Assembly: GCA_017883285.1 (NCBI GenBank)
Contig: JADGNV010000074.1
Location: 1 to 55,231, forward strand
DNA length: 55,231 nt
From: Candidatus Aminicenantota bacterium
Lineage (GTDB): Bacteria; Acidobacteriota; Aminicenantia; Aminicenantales; UBA4085
Direction: 5' to 3'
The position numbers and the translations under genes were made by a program. A model generated the notes under the pieces. It saw nothing but the letters and a program-made list of their open reading frames with translations. It made no database searches and had not been told where the DNA came from. Below, in pieces: positions 1 through 8,319 of the stretch (the first letter of the stretch is position 1; every line of letters begins with the position of its first letter).

Positions 1-18
1 GGACGCGAAGGGTCCAAC

Positions 19-714
19 TCATCGGCGGCCTCCTTTGTTCAGACGAACGAGGAGCGGGTCGGGAACGCCGGCCTCGGCGAAGGCGCGGGCCCGCAGCAGG
101 CAGGCCGAGCACGCCCCGCAGGGCCGCTCCGCGCCCGCGTAGCACGTGACCGAATGCGAATAGTCCGCGCCGAGCGAGAGCCCAAGGCGGATGATCGCGG
201 ATTTCTTCATGCGGACGAACGGGGCCGTGATCCTGATGCCCGGCCCGCCGAACGCCGCCGTCGTCCCCGTGGCGACCGCGCGTTGCATGGCCCGGACGAA
301 CGCGGGGCGCGTGTCGGGGTACGCGGGCGAATCGACGATGTTGAACCCGCAGACGATCTCCGTGCCGCCATGGACCTCGGCCCAGGCCGCGGCGAGCGAA
401 ATCAGGATCCCGTTGCGGAACGGCACATACGTCGCGGGCGGACTGGACGCGAGCGGCGGGACTTTTCTATAGCGCGGCAGCGCGACCGTCCTGTCCGTCA
501 GGGCCGAACCGCCGATCTGGGTCAAATCGATTTTCAGGACCGTGTGCGGGACACCGAGCCGGCGGGCCGTCGCCCGGGCCATCCGGACCTCGACGTTATG
601 GCGCTGTCCGTAGTCGAAGGTCAGGGCGCGGACGTCGTCCGCTTTGGTCCGGGCCCAGGTGAGAGCGGTCGTGGAATCGATCCCGCCCGAGAAGAGGACG
701 ATGCTCCGTGTCAT
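19..714 (-). CDS. queC: 7-cyano-7-deazaguanine synthase (preQ0 synthase)
   Basis: 231 residues, about the usual QueC length. QueC converts 7-carboxy-7-deazaguanine to preQ0 using ATP and ammonia, a step toward queuosine in tRNA. The N-terminus carries the PP-loop motif SGGIDS (residues 9-14). Near the C-terminus a zinc-binding set is visible: a Cys in VTCYAG followed by CGACSAC. The gene lies 22 bp downstream of the fused folate gene and on the same strand, so the two may share a transcript. No other queuosine gene is in the window. The ATG is preceded by a GGGGAG run at a somewhat long spacing. Confidence 0.95.
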   Translation of the reverse strand: MTRSIVLFSGGIDSTTALTWARTKADDVRALTFDYGQRHNVEVRMARATARRLGVPHTVLKIDLTQIGGSALTDRTVALPRYRKVPPLASSPPATYVPFRNGILISLAAAWAEVHGGTEIVCGFNIVDSPAYPDTRPAFVRAMQRAVATGTTAAFGGPGIRITAPFVRMKKSAIIRLGLSLGADYSHSVTCYAGAERPCGACSACLLRARAFAEAGVPDPLLVRLNKGGRR

Positions 715-736
715 GATCCGGTCCGCTCCCCGGCCC

Positions 737-3238
737 TCACCCGCAGGGGACGTCCTTGGCCTTGCGGTTGGCCTTGCAGAAATCCATCATGGCCGTGATC
801 GCCCGCTGGCCCGCCTCGGCCGACCCGTCCTGCGCGGCGAAGGCCTCGACGAACGTCCGAAGGTCGGCCGCGGCCGGCCGCTTGCCGTAATCGTGCATGA
901 CGTTCACGATCCCGGCGTCCAGCCCGTATTCCATCGCCTTGGCCAGATAGGCCCGGCAGACGCCCGTCCGGCGGCCGGGGAGATCGCGGACGGCGTTGGT
1001 GATGCCCAGCGAGAAATGGACGCCCTTCATCGCCGGATCGGCCTTGAGGCGGCGGATGGTCTCGAAGGTGCGGTAGGTGTATCCGGGCGTATCGGGCGTC
1101 ATGGGCATGTCGATGGCCAAGGGAAAGACGGTCGAATCGAAGAAGATGTCGCCCGGCCGGAAGCCGTAGCGGCCCGTGGCCGCTTCGAAGATGGACTTGG
1201 CCATGGCCGCGAGCTCGTCGATGCCGTAATAGGACCCTTCTGACCCGGTAGACTGGATGTCCACAAGGAGCCCGATGAACTTGAACGGATGGTCCTTTCG
1301 CAGCGGCAGCACGGCGTCCATGGTGTAGGTCTTGACCGAGTTCAGGAGCGGAAGCGCGATCCCGGCGGGAGCGCCTTCGTACCAGGCTTCGAGCCCCGCC
1401 TTCAGGACCTCGGAGACGCCGCTGTCCACGCAGACCGGGACGCCGTCTCCGTGGCGCCGTATGAGGCGGACGTAGTCCCGGATCATCCGCGCCGTGAGCG
1501 CGGGGTCCTTCTCGCCGAAGGCGTCCACGTTCACTTCGAGGTAGTCCGCGCCGTGGCGGGCCTGGGAGGTGATGAGCGAAATGATGTAGTCGAGCGCCGC
1601 GCTCGGCCGGTCGAAGGCGCCCGGTCCTGCGGCCAGGAGCTCCTTCATCGCGGCCGCCGGCCGCGGAATGCTGGCGTGGATATTCTCTCCGATCTGGATC
1701 AGGGGGTATTTCCGGGCGTGGTCTTTTTCGAAGAGATAGTTGAGGATCGACGACGTGTCGGCCAGGGCCGCGTCGCGCGGCGGATTGATGAGCCGGGCGA
1801 GCTTCTCGAGGCCGGCCGGGCCCTCGGACGCGGCGGCCTCGAAGATGAACTCGCCGACGCAGGTCCGCGTCCGGTCGTGTCCGCAGCGGCCGTCGGGGTC
1901 GGCGTCGCCGCAGGGCGGATTCGGCAGACCCTTGGCGCACTTGCCCAGCGTGCAGAGGCCGAAGTTCTCGGGGAGGAAACAGTCGCCGCATTCTTCGCAT
2001 TCGTAGAGGAGCGTCTTGGCGGCCTTTTCCGCGGCGAAGAAGGCCGTGTACAGGCTGCCCGCGCCCTGGCGCAATTGCCGGCTCGAGCCGAAAATCCTTT
2101 TTGCGGCGGGATGCAATCCCCGGCCGGGCGTGAGGACCGTCCGGTGCATGGCGTCGAACAGCCGCTTGCCGGCCGGCGGCTTCGGCCGCGGCGGGAGGCG
2201 GCGCGCGCCGCTTTCATCATAGAGATAGAATCCCGGCTTGCCGCCCGGGAGCGTCTTCACCCCGAAGTCCAGATTGTCCCGAAACCGCCGCCAATCGGCC
2301 CCGATCTCCCCGGCCCGGGCCAGGATCCGGACCAGCGTGTCGAAGTCGGGGAGCCCGCCGACGTCCACGCCCGCGGCCCCGAGGTCGCGGTACATGGCCA
2401 CCTGCTGGGCGGTCCGCTCGACGTGGTCGGCGAACGATTCGCGCGTGACCTTGGCGAAGAGCGCTTTCGTGACGACGCAGCCGAAGAGCTTCCCCTCGTG
2501 CATCAGGCGCGGCGCGGGCGTCGCCGTGGTAAGGAGGTAGACGTTGCCGAAGACCGGAATGCGGAGGTTTTCCTCGCGCATGTATCGGAACAGCTCCTCG
2601 CTCTTGCGTCCGTCCCACCCGAGCTGGGTGATGAGCGCGCCGGCGCCGGCCCGGATCTTGCGGGCCATTTTGTAGTACTGCTGCCTCGTCGCGCCTTCGG
2701 TATACTTGAAGGGCGAGACCGCGGCGAGCGTGAAGAACTGCGGGGCGCGGCCGTAGGCGCCGGGCGGCACGCGCTGATAGGATTCGACGTTCAGCTCCTG
2801 GATGAGTTCAATGAGGCCGATGGAATCCACGTCGAAGATCCCCGTGCCGGACGCGGGCTTGTCGCCGGTGAGGGCGAGCACGGACTCGAGGCCGAGCTTT
2901 GCCAGGCCGAGGAGGTAGGTCTTGAGGCCCTCAAGGTTGTGGTCCTTGGCCGTGACGTGGGGCACGACGTCGAGGTCGCTCCAGAGGTCCTGCGCCCGGA
3001 GGATGGAATAGATGTCGGCCGGGCTGAGCGAAGCCGTCCCGCTCGGGCTCTGGGGGATCGTGACGCCGGCCAGCCGGACGTCCGCGGGCAGCGAGCCGCC
3101 TTTTCCCTGATAGCCTTTCAGGAACCGCTCGAAATTCTTCAGGTCGTGGCCGGGACCGGGCACGAACTCGGCCAGGACGAGAAACGGACGGCCGCCGGCC
3201 GCGTCCGGAGTCGTGTTCAGCCAATTTTGCAATCTCAT
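737..3238 (-). CDS. Fused MetF-type methylenetetrahydrofolate reductase, MetV-like Cys domain and pterin-binding methyltransferase-like domain
   Basis: 833 residues, far longer than a MetF of about 300. Residues 1 to about 310 look like the MetF TIM barrel. Around 413-460 lies a cysteine cluster (CEECGDC, then GLCTLGKC, PPCGD and further Cys) that resembles the MetV/MTHFR C-terminal domain of acetogens. From about 505 to 810 the protein resembles a DHPS-like pterin-binding barrel (IGENIHASI, then EVNVDAFG, then CVDSG), as in methyl-H4folate:corrinoid methyltransferases. Inferred role: reduction of methylene-THF and handling of methyl-THF in one polypeptide. It starts at ATG 3238 and heads the transcript that also carries queC. 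The domain calls are from motif memory; the third domain's exact reaction is uncertain. Confidence 0.8.
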   Translation of the reverse strand: MRLQNWLNTTPDAAGGRPFLVLAEFVPGPGHDLKNFERFLKGYQGKGGSLPADVRLAGVTIPQSPSGTASLSPADIYSILRAQDLWSDLDVVPHVTAKDHNLEGLKTYLLGLAKLGLESVLALTGDKPASGTGIFDVDSIGLIELIQELNVESYQRVPPGAYGRAPQFFTLAAVSPFKYTEGATRQQYYKMARKIRAGAGALITQLGWDGRKSEELFRYMREENLRIPVFGNVYLLTTATPAPRLMHEGKLFGCVVTKALFAKVTRESFADHVERTAQQVAMYRDLGAAGVDVGGLPDFDTLVRILARAGEIGADWRRFRDNLDFGVKTLPGGKPGFYLYDESGARRLPPRPKPPAGKRLFDAMHRTVLTPGRGLHPAAKRIFGSSRQLRQGAGSLYTAFFAAEKAAKTLLYECEECGDCFLPENFGLCTLGKCAKGLPNPPCGDADPDGRCGHDRTRTCVGEFIFEAAASEGPAGLEKLARLINPPRDAALADTSSILNYLFEKDHARKYPLIQIGENIHASIPRPAAAMKELLAAGPGAFDRPSAALDYIISLITSQARHGADYLEVNVDAFGEKDPALTARMIRDYVRLIRRHGDGVPVCVDSGVSEVLKAGLEAWYEGAPAGIALPLLNSVKTYTMDAVLPLRKDHPFKFIGLLVDIQSTGSEGSYYGIDELAAMAKSIFEAATGRYGFRPGDIFFDSTVFPLAIDMPMTPDTPGYTYRTFETIRRLKADPAMKGVHFSLGITNAVRDLPGRRTGVCRAYLAKAMEYGLDAGIVNVMHDYGKRPAAADLRTFVEAFAAQDGSAEAGQRAITAMMDFCKANRKAKDVPCG

Positions 3239-3316
3239 TTTTCCCGATTCTTTCGCGGGGATGAGAAGGTTATAGCGGTTTTCGGCCCTGTTTTCAAGCG
3301 GAAAGCGTGTTTTGCC

Positions 3317-3345
3317 TTGACATAAGCGCGGGGTGGCGCTACCAT
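3317..3345 (+). promoter_or_regulatory. Sigma-70-type promoter for the repeat protein gene
   Basis: TTGACA at 3317-3322 and TACCAT at 3340-3345 are separated by 17 bp. The site lies in the divergent gap between the fused folate gene and the following plus-strand gene. It places transcription start near 3352, so the coding start must be downstream of that point. Confidence 0.5.
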
Positions 3346-3387
3346 TTAGCGAACTTCAGGCCGATTTTTTACGACACGCGACACGAA

Positions 3388-4260
3388 ATGGAACGAACCG
3401 GAATGGAAACGCCAGGCGCTTCCGCCGCCGCCCGTCCCGCCGACGTGGGAGGCGCCGCCGTCTGCGACAACCAGGTTGGCAGCGCCAACCGAGTTGTCTG
3501 CGACGACCAGGTCGTCCGTGACGACCAGGCGGATTTTCCCTCGCTGCGCGACGCGGCGAAGTCCCGCCGCGGGTCCGGCGATCCCCTGAAGCTCATCGAT
3601 TCCGGAAAGCTGTCCGTTCCCGAGCTCGAATGGCTCGGCGCGGCCGGCGCCGAGATCTTCACCTCCGACTGCGCCGGGCGGAACGCGCACGACCTCGCGC
3701 TCGTCTCGAACGCCGCCGGAAAAGGCGGCGCCCGTGTCGCCCATTTCCATCACGGCCCCTTCCTTACTAAGGAAGGGGAGTCGCCCGTGCCGTTTGCCGA
3801 TCTGCTCGAGCTCGGCCGGAGCGGGCTCCTCCTCTACGCGTCCAACGTGAAAGCGGCCCGCGATTTCGCCGCGCTCGACGCGCTGTCGAATGCCTGCGCG
3901 AAGGGCGGAACGAGATTCGGATATTACCATCACGGCGCTCTCGTCGCCGCGCTCGAAGACCTCGCCCGGAGCGGCGCGTGGGTCCACATCGACGGCCGGA
4001 GCCTCGCCGCGGACGCCGACGTCGCGCTCCTTGCCGACTGCGCTCGGGCCGCGCGCGCGGCCGGAGCCGGCGTCGTTCTTCACGTGGACGCGCTCCTCGA
4101 CCCCGCTTCCATCGCCGACCTCATCGAGGCCGGTTGCCATATTCTCTTTTTGACCCCGCCGAGCGACTACCGCTCGCCCTACCGGTCGCTCGAAGAGCGC
4201 GCCCGGCGGCTGCGGCTCGACCCCCGGGCTTCTTACCTCTTCCCGGCCTTCATGCTCTGA
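3388..4260 (+). CDS. Unrecognised protein with three internal repeats
   Basis: 290 residues from ATG 3388; ATG 3403 is an equally possible start (285 aa). The frame is open further upstream, but the promoter at 3317-3345 argues against an earlier start. I do not recognise the family. Three repeats of about 50 residues are visible (about 100-150, 157-203 and 208-256). Each has an Ala-rich helix, a Gly-rich turn, a short strand ending in HHG (H121/H122 and H181/H182; HVD in the third) and a helix with LxDL. Residues 25-49 are encoded by a palindromic DNA element and are probably not part of the ancestral protein. No signal peptide or membrane segment is seen. Confidence 0.65.
   Translation: MERTGMETPGASAAARPADVGGAAVCDNQVGSANRVVCDDQVVRDDQADFPSLRDAAKSRRGSGDPLKLIDSGKLSVPELEWLGAAGAEIFTSDCAGRNAHDLALVSNAAGKGGARVAHFHHGPFLTKEGESPVPFADLLELGRSGLLLYASNVKAARDFAALDALSNACAKGGTRFGYYHHGALVAALEDLARSGAWVHIDGRSLAADADVALLADCARAARAAGAGVVLHVDALLDPASIADLIEAGCHILFLTPPSDYRSPYRSLEERARRLRLDPRASYLFPAFML
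3460..3498. repeat. 39-bp coding palindrome, copy A
   Basis: The unit starts GTCTGCGAC and contains two inverted arms, GACAACCAGGTTGGC and GCCAACCGAGTTGTC, around AGC. It is 39 nt, exactly 13 codons, and occupies codons 25-37 of the repeat protein in phase. Compared with copy B the arms differ at several positions but stay complementary. Confidence 0.75.
3496..3534. repeat. 39-bp coding palindrome, copy C (partly diverged)
   Basis: This copy overlaps the last 3 nt of copy A and starts with the same GTCTGCGAC. It continues GACCAGGTCGTC, then CGT, then GACGACCAG, and loses the match in the last few bases. It encodes residues 37-49 of the repeat protein in the same codon phase. Confidence 0.65.
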
Positions 4261-4345
4261 AATGTCAAGTTGTTTTACAGATCTATTCCTAGGGGGTCGA
4301 TTCGCCTCTTCCCCCTACTAATTGTATCTTTTTAGGGAAAACCTA

Positions 4346-4373
4346 TTGACATTTGGAAAAAAAGGGATATAAA
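4346..4373 (+). promoter_or_regulatory. Sigma-70-type promoter for the ATP-grasp/kamA operon
   Basis: TTGACA (4346-4351) and TATAAA (4368-4373) are 16 bp apart in an AT-rich stretch within the 218-bp gap 4261-4478. A leader of about 100 nt would precede the first ligase gene. Confidence 0.7.
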
Positions 4374-4478
4374 TAGAACAAGGAACGAGAACGAAATACC
4401 GAAATGGAACGTCCGGAATAAAATGTTGACCACGCTGGGAACCTACGAATTTCTCAGGCGAAGCCGAGAAACGCTGCG

Positions 4479-5564
4479 ATGAAGATCGCGTTGCTTTACA
4501 GCTCGAAAGCAGGCATGGCTTCATCGCTGAGCCGCCGGTTGGCCGACGACAAGCGGGACGAGGAGGACGAACCTCCACCCGATTTCCTCGCCGAGTGCGA
4601 TTCCGACGAAACGATCGAGGCGGTTCGAGCCGCGCTCGCCACTCGGCACGACGTCATCCCCATCGAATCCGACGATTTCGCGTTCGACCATCTGCGCGAA
4701 ACGCAGCCGGACCTCGTCTTCAACATTTCCGAGCGCCTGTTCGGCCCCAATCGCGAGTCCCACATCCCGTCGCTCTGCGAAGTCCTCGACCTGCCCCACA
4801 CCGGATCCGATCCGCTGACGCTCGGCATCTGCCTCGACAAATCGCGGGCCAAGGAGATCCTCTCCTACCACAAGGTCCGCAATCCCGAATTCTGGATCGT
4901 CGAGCCCGGCGTCGAACCGCCCGCGGACATCAGTCTGCCGGCGATCGTCAAACCTCTCTATGAAGGGTCGAGCAAGGGGATCAAGGACAGCTCGGTCGTC
5001 GACCGGCGCGAGGACCTCGTCGCCCGTGTCCGCGAAGTGACGACGCTCTACCGGCAGCCGGTCATCGTCGAACGGTTCCTCGACGGCCGCGAGTTCACGG
5101 TCGGCGTCCTGGGCAACGCCCCTCGCTACGAGGTCCTGCCGATCGTCGAGATCGACCATGGCCTCCTTCCGCCGGGCGCCCGGCCGATCTACTCCTACGA
5201 GGCCAAGTGGATCTGGGACACGCCCGACAATCCGCTCGAGATCTTCAAGTGCCCGGCCCCGATCCCGACGGCGCTCCGGACGAAGATCGAGAAGCTCGCG
5301 GCGGCGACCTGCCGGATCCTCCGGATCAAGGATTGGTGCCGCATCGACGTCCGACTCGACGGCGACGGCGAGCCGAACATCCTCGAAGTCAACCCTCTGC
5401 CGGGGATCCTGCCCAAGCCCGAAGACAATTCCTGCCTGCCCAAGGCGGCCCGGTCCGCGGGCTATTCCTACACCGACCTGATCCTTCGGGTCGCGGACGA
5501 AGCCGCGGCCCGTTACGGGATCGGCGGCCCGGCCGCCGTCAGGGCGACGCGGGGGCGCGCATGA
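4479..5564 (+). CDS. ATP-grasp ligase of the D-Ala-D-Ala ligase type (first of pair)
   Basis: 361 residues. Ddl-like features are visible: a GSDPLTLGICLDK stretch where Ddl proteins bind the nucleotide region, IVKPLYEGSSKGI for the ATP-grasp strand and Gly-rich loop, and EVNPLPGI as the metal-binding C-terminal motif. The family joins a carboxylate to an amine through an acyl-phosphate. The acidic insert near residues 24-40 is unusual. It is the first gene of a unit in which each gene but kamA overlaps the previous one by ATGA. That context, ending in lysine 2,3-aminomutase, suggests a small-molecule or dipeptide ligase rather than a cell-wall Ddl. Substrate unknown. Confidence 0.8.
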   Translation: MKIALLYSSKAGMASSLSRRLADDKRDEEDEPPPDFLAECDSDETIEAVRAALATRHDVIPIESDDFAFDHLRETQPDLVFNISERLFGPNRESHIPSLCEVLDLPHTGSDPLTLGICLDKSRAKEILSYHKVRNPEFWIVEPGVEPPADISLPAIVKPLYEGSSKGIKDSSVVDRREDLVARVREVTTLYRQPVIVERFLDGREFTVGVLGNAPRYEVLPIVEIDHGLLPPGARPIYSYEAKWIWDTPDNPLEIFKCPAPIPTALRTKIEKLAAATCRILRIKDWCRIDVRLDGDGEPNILEVNPLPGILPKPEDNSCLPKAARSAGYSYTDLILRVADEAAARYGIGGPAAVRATRGRA

Positions 5565-6583
5565 GCCCGATGAAAGAGAAGAACGTTCTGGTCGGCATCG
5601 CTTACAACGCCTACGACCCGCTCACCGCCCGGAAGCAGGAGCGGGCCTCGGAGGAATCCGTTGAGCAGACGGCCAAGGAGGTCCTGGCGACCGTCACCGA
5701 GCTCGGCTACACGGCCTTCATCCTCCCCTTGCACAAGAGCTTCATGAGCTTCCTCAACCGGCTCAAGGACCTCAAAGCCGACGTCATCATCAACCTCTGC
5801 GAGGCCTTCGCCGGCTATCCCCAACTCGAAGCTAACGTGGCGGCGGCCTACGAACTGCTGGGCGTGGCCTTCACCGGGAACGATTCCCGGACGCTGGCCC
5901 TCTGCCTGAACAAGTTCAAGACCAAGGCCGTGCTCAAGTCGTGCGGCCTGCCGACCGCGCCGGCCAAGCTGGTCGACGCGCCGGACGCGAAGCTCGACTT
6001 CCCGTTCCCGGCGATCGTCAAGCCGAACACCGAAGACGCGAGCCTCGGGATCAGCCCCGAGTCCGTCGTCACCGACGCCGAAGGCCTGGCCAAACAGGTC
6101 CAGCGGATCCTCGACATCTATGAGCAGCCGGCCCTCGTCGAGGCCTACATCGAGGGCCGCGAGTTCAACGTGGCCGTGTTCGACGACGGCAAACCCGAGG
6201 CGCTCCCGGTCTCGGAGATCGATTTCTCGAAGATGCCCGAGGGGCAGACCCACATCCTGTGCTACGAGGCCAAGTGGCTGACCGACGACATCCTCTATAC
6301 GTCCACGCCGCCGATCTGCCCGGCCCCGATCGAGGACGGGCTGAAGGCGAAGCTCCAGGAAGCGGCGGTCAAGGCCTTCCAGGCCGTCGGCTGCCGCGAC
6401 TACGCCCGGATCGATTTCCGGATGGACAAGAAGGGCAAGCTCTACATCCTCGAGGTCAACCCCAATCCCGACATCAGCCTCAACGCCGGCTATGTCCGGG
6501 CCCTGGCCGCGGCCGGCATCGAGTACAAGACCTTCTGGCAGAAGCTGATCAACAAGACCCTGGCCCGGAAGGTGAAGACATGA
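5561..6583 (+). CDS. ATP-grasp ligase of the D-Ala-D-Ala ligase type (second of pair)
   Basis: 340 residues from ATG 5561, which overlaps the stop of the first ligase (ATGA), implying translational coupling. Motifs run parallel to the first protein: TGNDSRTLALCLNK, then IVKPNTEDASLGI, then ARIDFR and EVNPNPDISL near the end. The two are clear paralogues. Both contain a YEAKW stretch (SYEAKWIWDT and CYEAKWLTDD) that could help define a shared substrate site. Together they could make two successive amide bonds or form a heterodimer; this is inference. Confidence 0.8.
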   Translation: MSPMKEKNVLVGIAYNAYDPLTARKQERASEESVEQTAKEVLATVTELGYTAFILPLHKSFMSFLNRLKDLKADVIINLCEAFAGYPQLEANVAAAYELLGVAFTGNDSRTLALCLNKFKTKAVLKSCGLPTAPAKLVDAPDAKLDFPFPAIVKPNTEDASLGISPESVVTDAEGLAKQVQRILDIYEQPALVEAYIEGREFNVAVFDDGKPEALPVSEIDFSKMPEGQTHILCYEAKWLTDDILYTSTPPICPAPIEDGLKAKLQEAAVKAFQAVGCRDYARIDFRMDKKGKLYILEVNPNPDISLNAGYVRALAAAGIEYKTFWQKLINKTLARKVKT

Positions 6584-7053
6584 TCCGGCCGATGGCGAGG
6601 TCCGACAAGAGTGTCGTCATGGAGCTCATCGAGGCCACGGCCTTTTTCCGGCCGGAGGAAGTCCACGTCGCCGAGGAGCTGGTCGACGTCTACCTCAACC
6701 ACCCGGACCAGAAGGACTACGACGTCGTGGTCATCGAGAGCGACGAACACGAGGTCGCCGGCTACCTAACCTGGGGCGAGACCGCCATGACCGTCGGCAC
6801 CTACGACCTCTACTGGATGGCCGTCTCGCCCCGCCACCAGGGCAAAGGCTACGGCCGGAGGCTCGTCGAATGGCTCGAGGGCCGGGTCAGGGAGATCGGG
6901 GGGCGGCTGATCATCATCGAAACCTCCTCGACGCCGAAATACGATCCGACCCGCCGGTTTTATTTGGGACTGAATTATCGAGAGATCGCCCGCATCCCGG
7001 ACTATTACCAGGACGGAGATGACCGGGTCATTTATATCAAGCGACTGGTGTAA
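6580..7053 (+). CDS. GNAT-family N-acetyltransferase
   Basis: 157 residues, start ATG 6580 overlapping the previous stop (ATGA). The acetyl-CoA motif A is clear: VSPRHQGKGYGRRLVEWL (R/Q-x-x-G-x-G/A pattern). An N-terminal segment and a C-terminal RFYLGLNYREIAR segment fit the GNAT fold. Its place directly before kamA recalls ablB/yodP, the beta-lysine N-acetyltransferases that partner with lysine 2,3-aminomutase. Acetylation of beta-lysine is therefore a reasonable inferred role, but sequence alone does not show the substrate. Confidence 0.8.
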   Translation: MIRPMARSDKSVVMELIEATAFFRPEEVHVAEELVDVYLNHPDQKDYDVVVIESDEHEVAGYLTWGETAMTVGTYDLYWMAVSPRHQGKGYGRRLVEWLEGRVREIGGRLIIIETSSTPKYDPTRRFYLGLNYREIARIPDYYQDGDDRVIYIKRLV

Positions 7054-7066
7054 AGGAGTCAGGACG

Positions 7067-8209
7067 ATGGACGAATGGCCGCAGATATTGAGGGGCAGCT
7101 TGAGAACGCCCGAGGAGATCGCCGCACGTTTCGGCCTGGACGTTGACGAAGTTCGGAAGGTTGCCCGCGTTTTCAAGGTGCAGATCACGCCCTATTATGC
7201 GAACCTGATCAAGCACAAGGGGGATCCCATCTATCGCCAGATCGTGCCCGACAAGGCCGAGCTCAAGGGAAATTCGGGGGTGGCCGACCCGCTCCTCGAG
7301 GACCAGAATTCGCCGGTGCCGAGCATCGTCCACCGCTATCCGGACCGGCTGCTGTTCCTCGTCTCGCACAGCTGCGCCTCGTATTGCCGGTTCTGCACCC
7401 GCAAGCGGAAGGTCGGCGACCCGAGCAAGATCCACCCCCGCTACATCGAAGACGGGTTGGACTACATCCGCGCCCACACCGAGATCCGGGACGTCATCGT
7501 TTCGGGCGGCGACCCGCTGATGCTGAGCGACGACCGGCTCGAGTACATCCTCGCTTCGCTGCGGGCCATTCCCCATCTCGAGATCCTGCGCGTCGGCACC
7601 CGCGTGCCGTGCTTCCTGCCGCAGCGCGTGACGCCGAAGCTCGCGGCCATGCTCAAGAAGTTCCACCCGCTCTACGTCAACGTCCACTTCAACCACCCCG
7701 ACGAGCTCACGCCCGAGGCGAACGCGGCCCTTGGCCTCCTGGCCGACGCCGGCATCCCGCTCGGCTGCCAGACCGTCCTGCTCAAGGGCGTCAACGACGA
7801 CCCGCTGGTCATGCGGCGGCTCATGCAGAAGCTCCTCTGCGCCCGCGTCCGGCCGTACTACATCTACCAGACGGACTTCGTCCAGGGCACGGACCATCTC
7901 CGGACCTCGGTCGAGAAGGGCATCGAAATCATGGACGCGCTCCGCGGCTGGACCTCGGGGCTCGCCGTCCCGTACTTCGTCATCGACGCGCCGGGCGGCG
8001 GCGGGAAGATCCCCGTCCTGCCGAAGTACATCCAGACGATGAACGATGACCAGGTCGTCATGCGGAATTTCCAGAACGAGATGTACGCCTATCCCCAGGT
8101 CCAGCCCGCCGCCAATGGGAACGGCAACGGGAAGAAGAAGTCCCGCAAAGAGAAACAACCCTACGTCGACCCGTGCTTCGGCGTGACGAACGCCCCGCCG
8201 ATCGGCTGA
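7067..8209 (+). CDS. kamA: Lysine 2,3-aminomutase (radical SAM, PLP)
   Basis: 380 residues from ATG 7067, which has a good AAAGGAGT site; the frame is open upstream inside the acetyltransferase gene but that start is unlikely. The radical SAM cluster motif is C103-x3-C107-x2-C110. The PLP lysine is K314 in PGGGGK. D270 (YQTD) and D307 (VIDAPGG) sit at the same spacing as Asp293 and Asp330 of Clostridium lysine 2,3-aminomutase, which bind the substrate epsilon-amino group. This favours lysine over glutamate as substrate. The product would be L-beta-lysine. The C-terminal tail after about 350 is Asn/Gly/Lys-rich. Confidence 0.92.
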   Translation: MDEWPQILRGSLRTPEEIAARFGLDVDEVRKVARVFKVQITPYYANLIKHKGDPIYRQIVPDKAELKGNSGVADPLLEDQNSPVPSIVHRYPDRLLFLVSHSCASYCRFCTRKRKVGDPSKIHPRYIEDGLDYIRAHTEIRDVIVSGGDPLMLSDDRLEYILASLRAIPHLEILRVGTRVPCFLPQRVTPKLAAMLKKFHPLYVNVHFNHPDELTPEANAALGLLADAGIPLGCQTVLLKGVNDDPLVMRRLMQKLLCARVRPYYIYQTDFVQGTDHLRTSVEKGIEIMDALRGWTSGLAVPYFVIDAPGGGGKIPVLPKYIQTMNDDQVVMRNFQNEMYAYPQVQPAANGNGNGKKKSRKEKQPYVDPCFGVTNAPPIG

Positions 8210-8218
8210 GAACGAATC

Positions 8219-8308
8219 GTCGTCCCGAGGCCTTGCGAGGGATCCCCTCTTCTGAACGATTCACCCTCCGAGGCAAAGGAGATCCCTCGGCAAAGGCCTC
8301 GGGATGAC
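8219..8308. repeat. Intergenic imperfect inverted repeat between convergent genes
   Basis: The left arm (8219-8247) and the reverse complement of the right arm (8278-8308) share CCCGAGGCC and CGAGGGAT with small indels. The arms are about 28 bp with a 30-nt loop that contains ACGATTC, able to pair with GAATCGT at 8214-8220. It lies between kamA (+) and the MurQ-like gene (-) and could terminate both. It resembles intergenic repeats of the CCCGAGG...GAGGGATC type seen in many environmental genomes; that comparison is from memory. Confidence 0.7.
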
Positions 8309-8319
8309 ACGCTCCGTTT

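Noticed and set aside
1289-3325. Very long open frame on the plus strand opposite the fused folate gene
   Set aside because: High-GC third positions leave antisense frames open; its translation has no recognisable motif, while the minus-strand frame shows clear folate-enzyme motifs. Similar antisense frames opposite ctp, glyA, pilB and others were dropped for the same reason.
8043-8058. GATGACCAGGTCGTC in kamA, resembling the 39-bp palindrome
   Set aside because: Only about 12 bases match, the second arm is absent, and the encoded residues align with the normal KamA C-terminal region.
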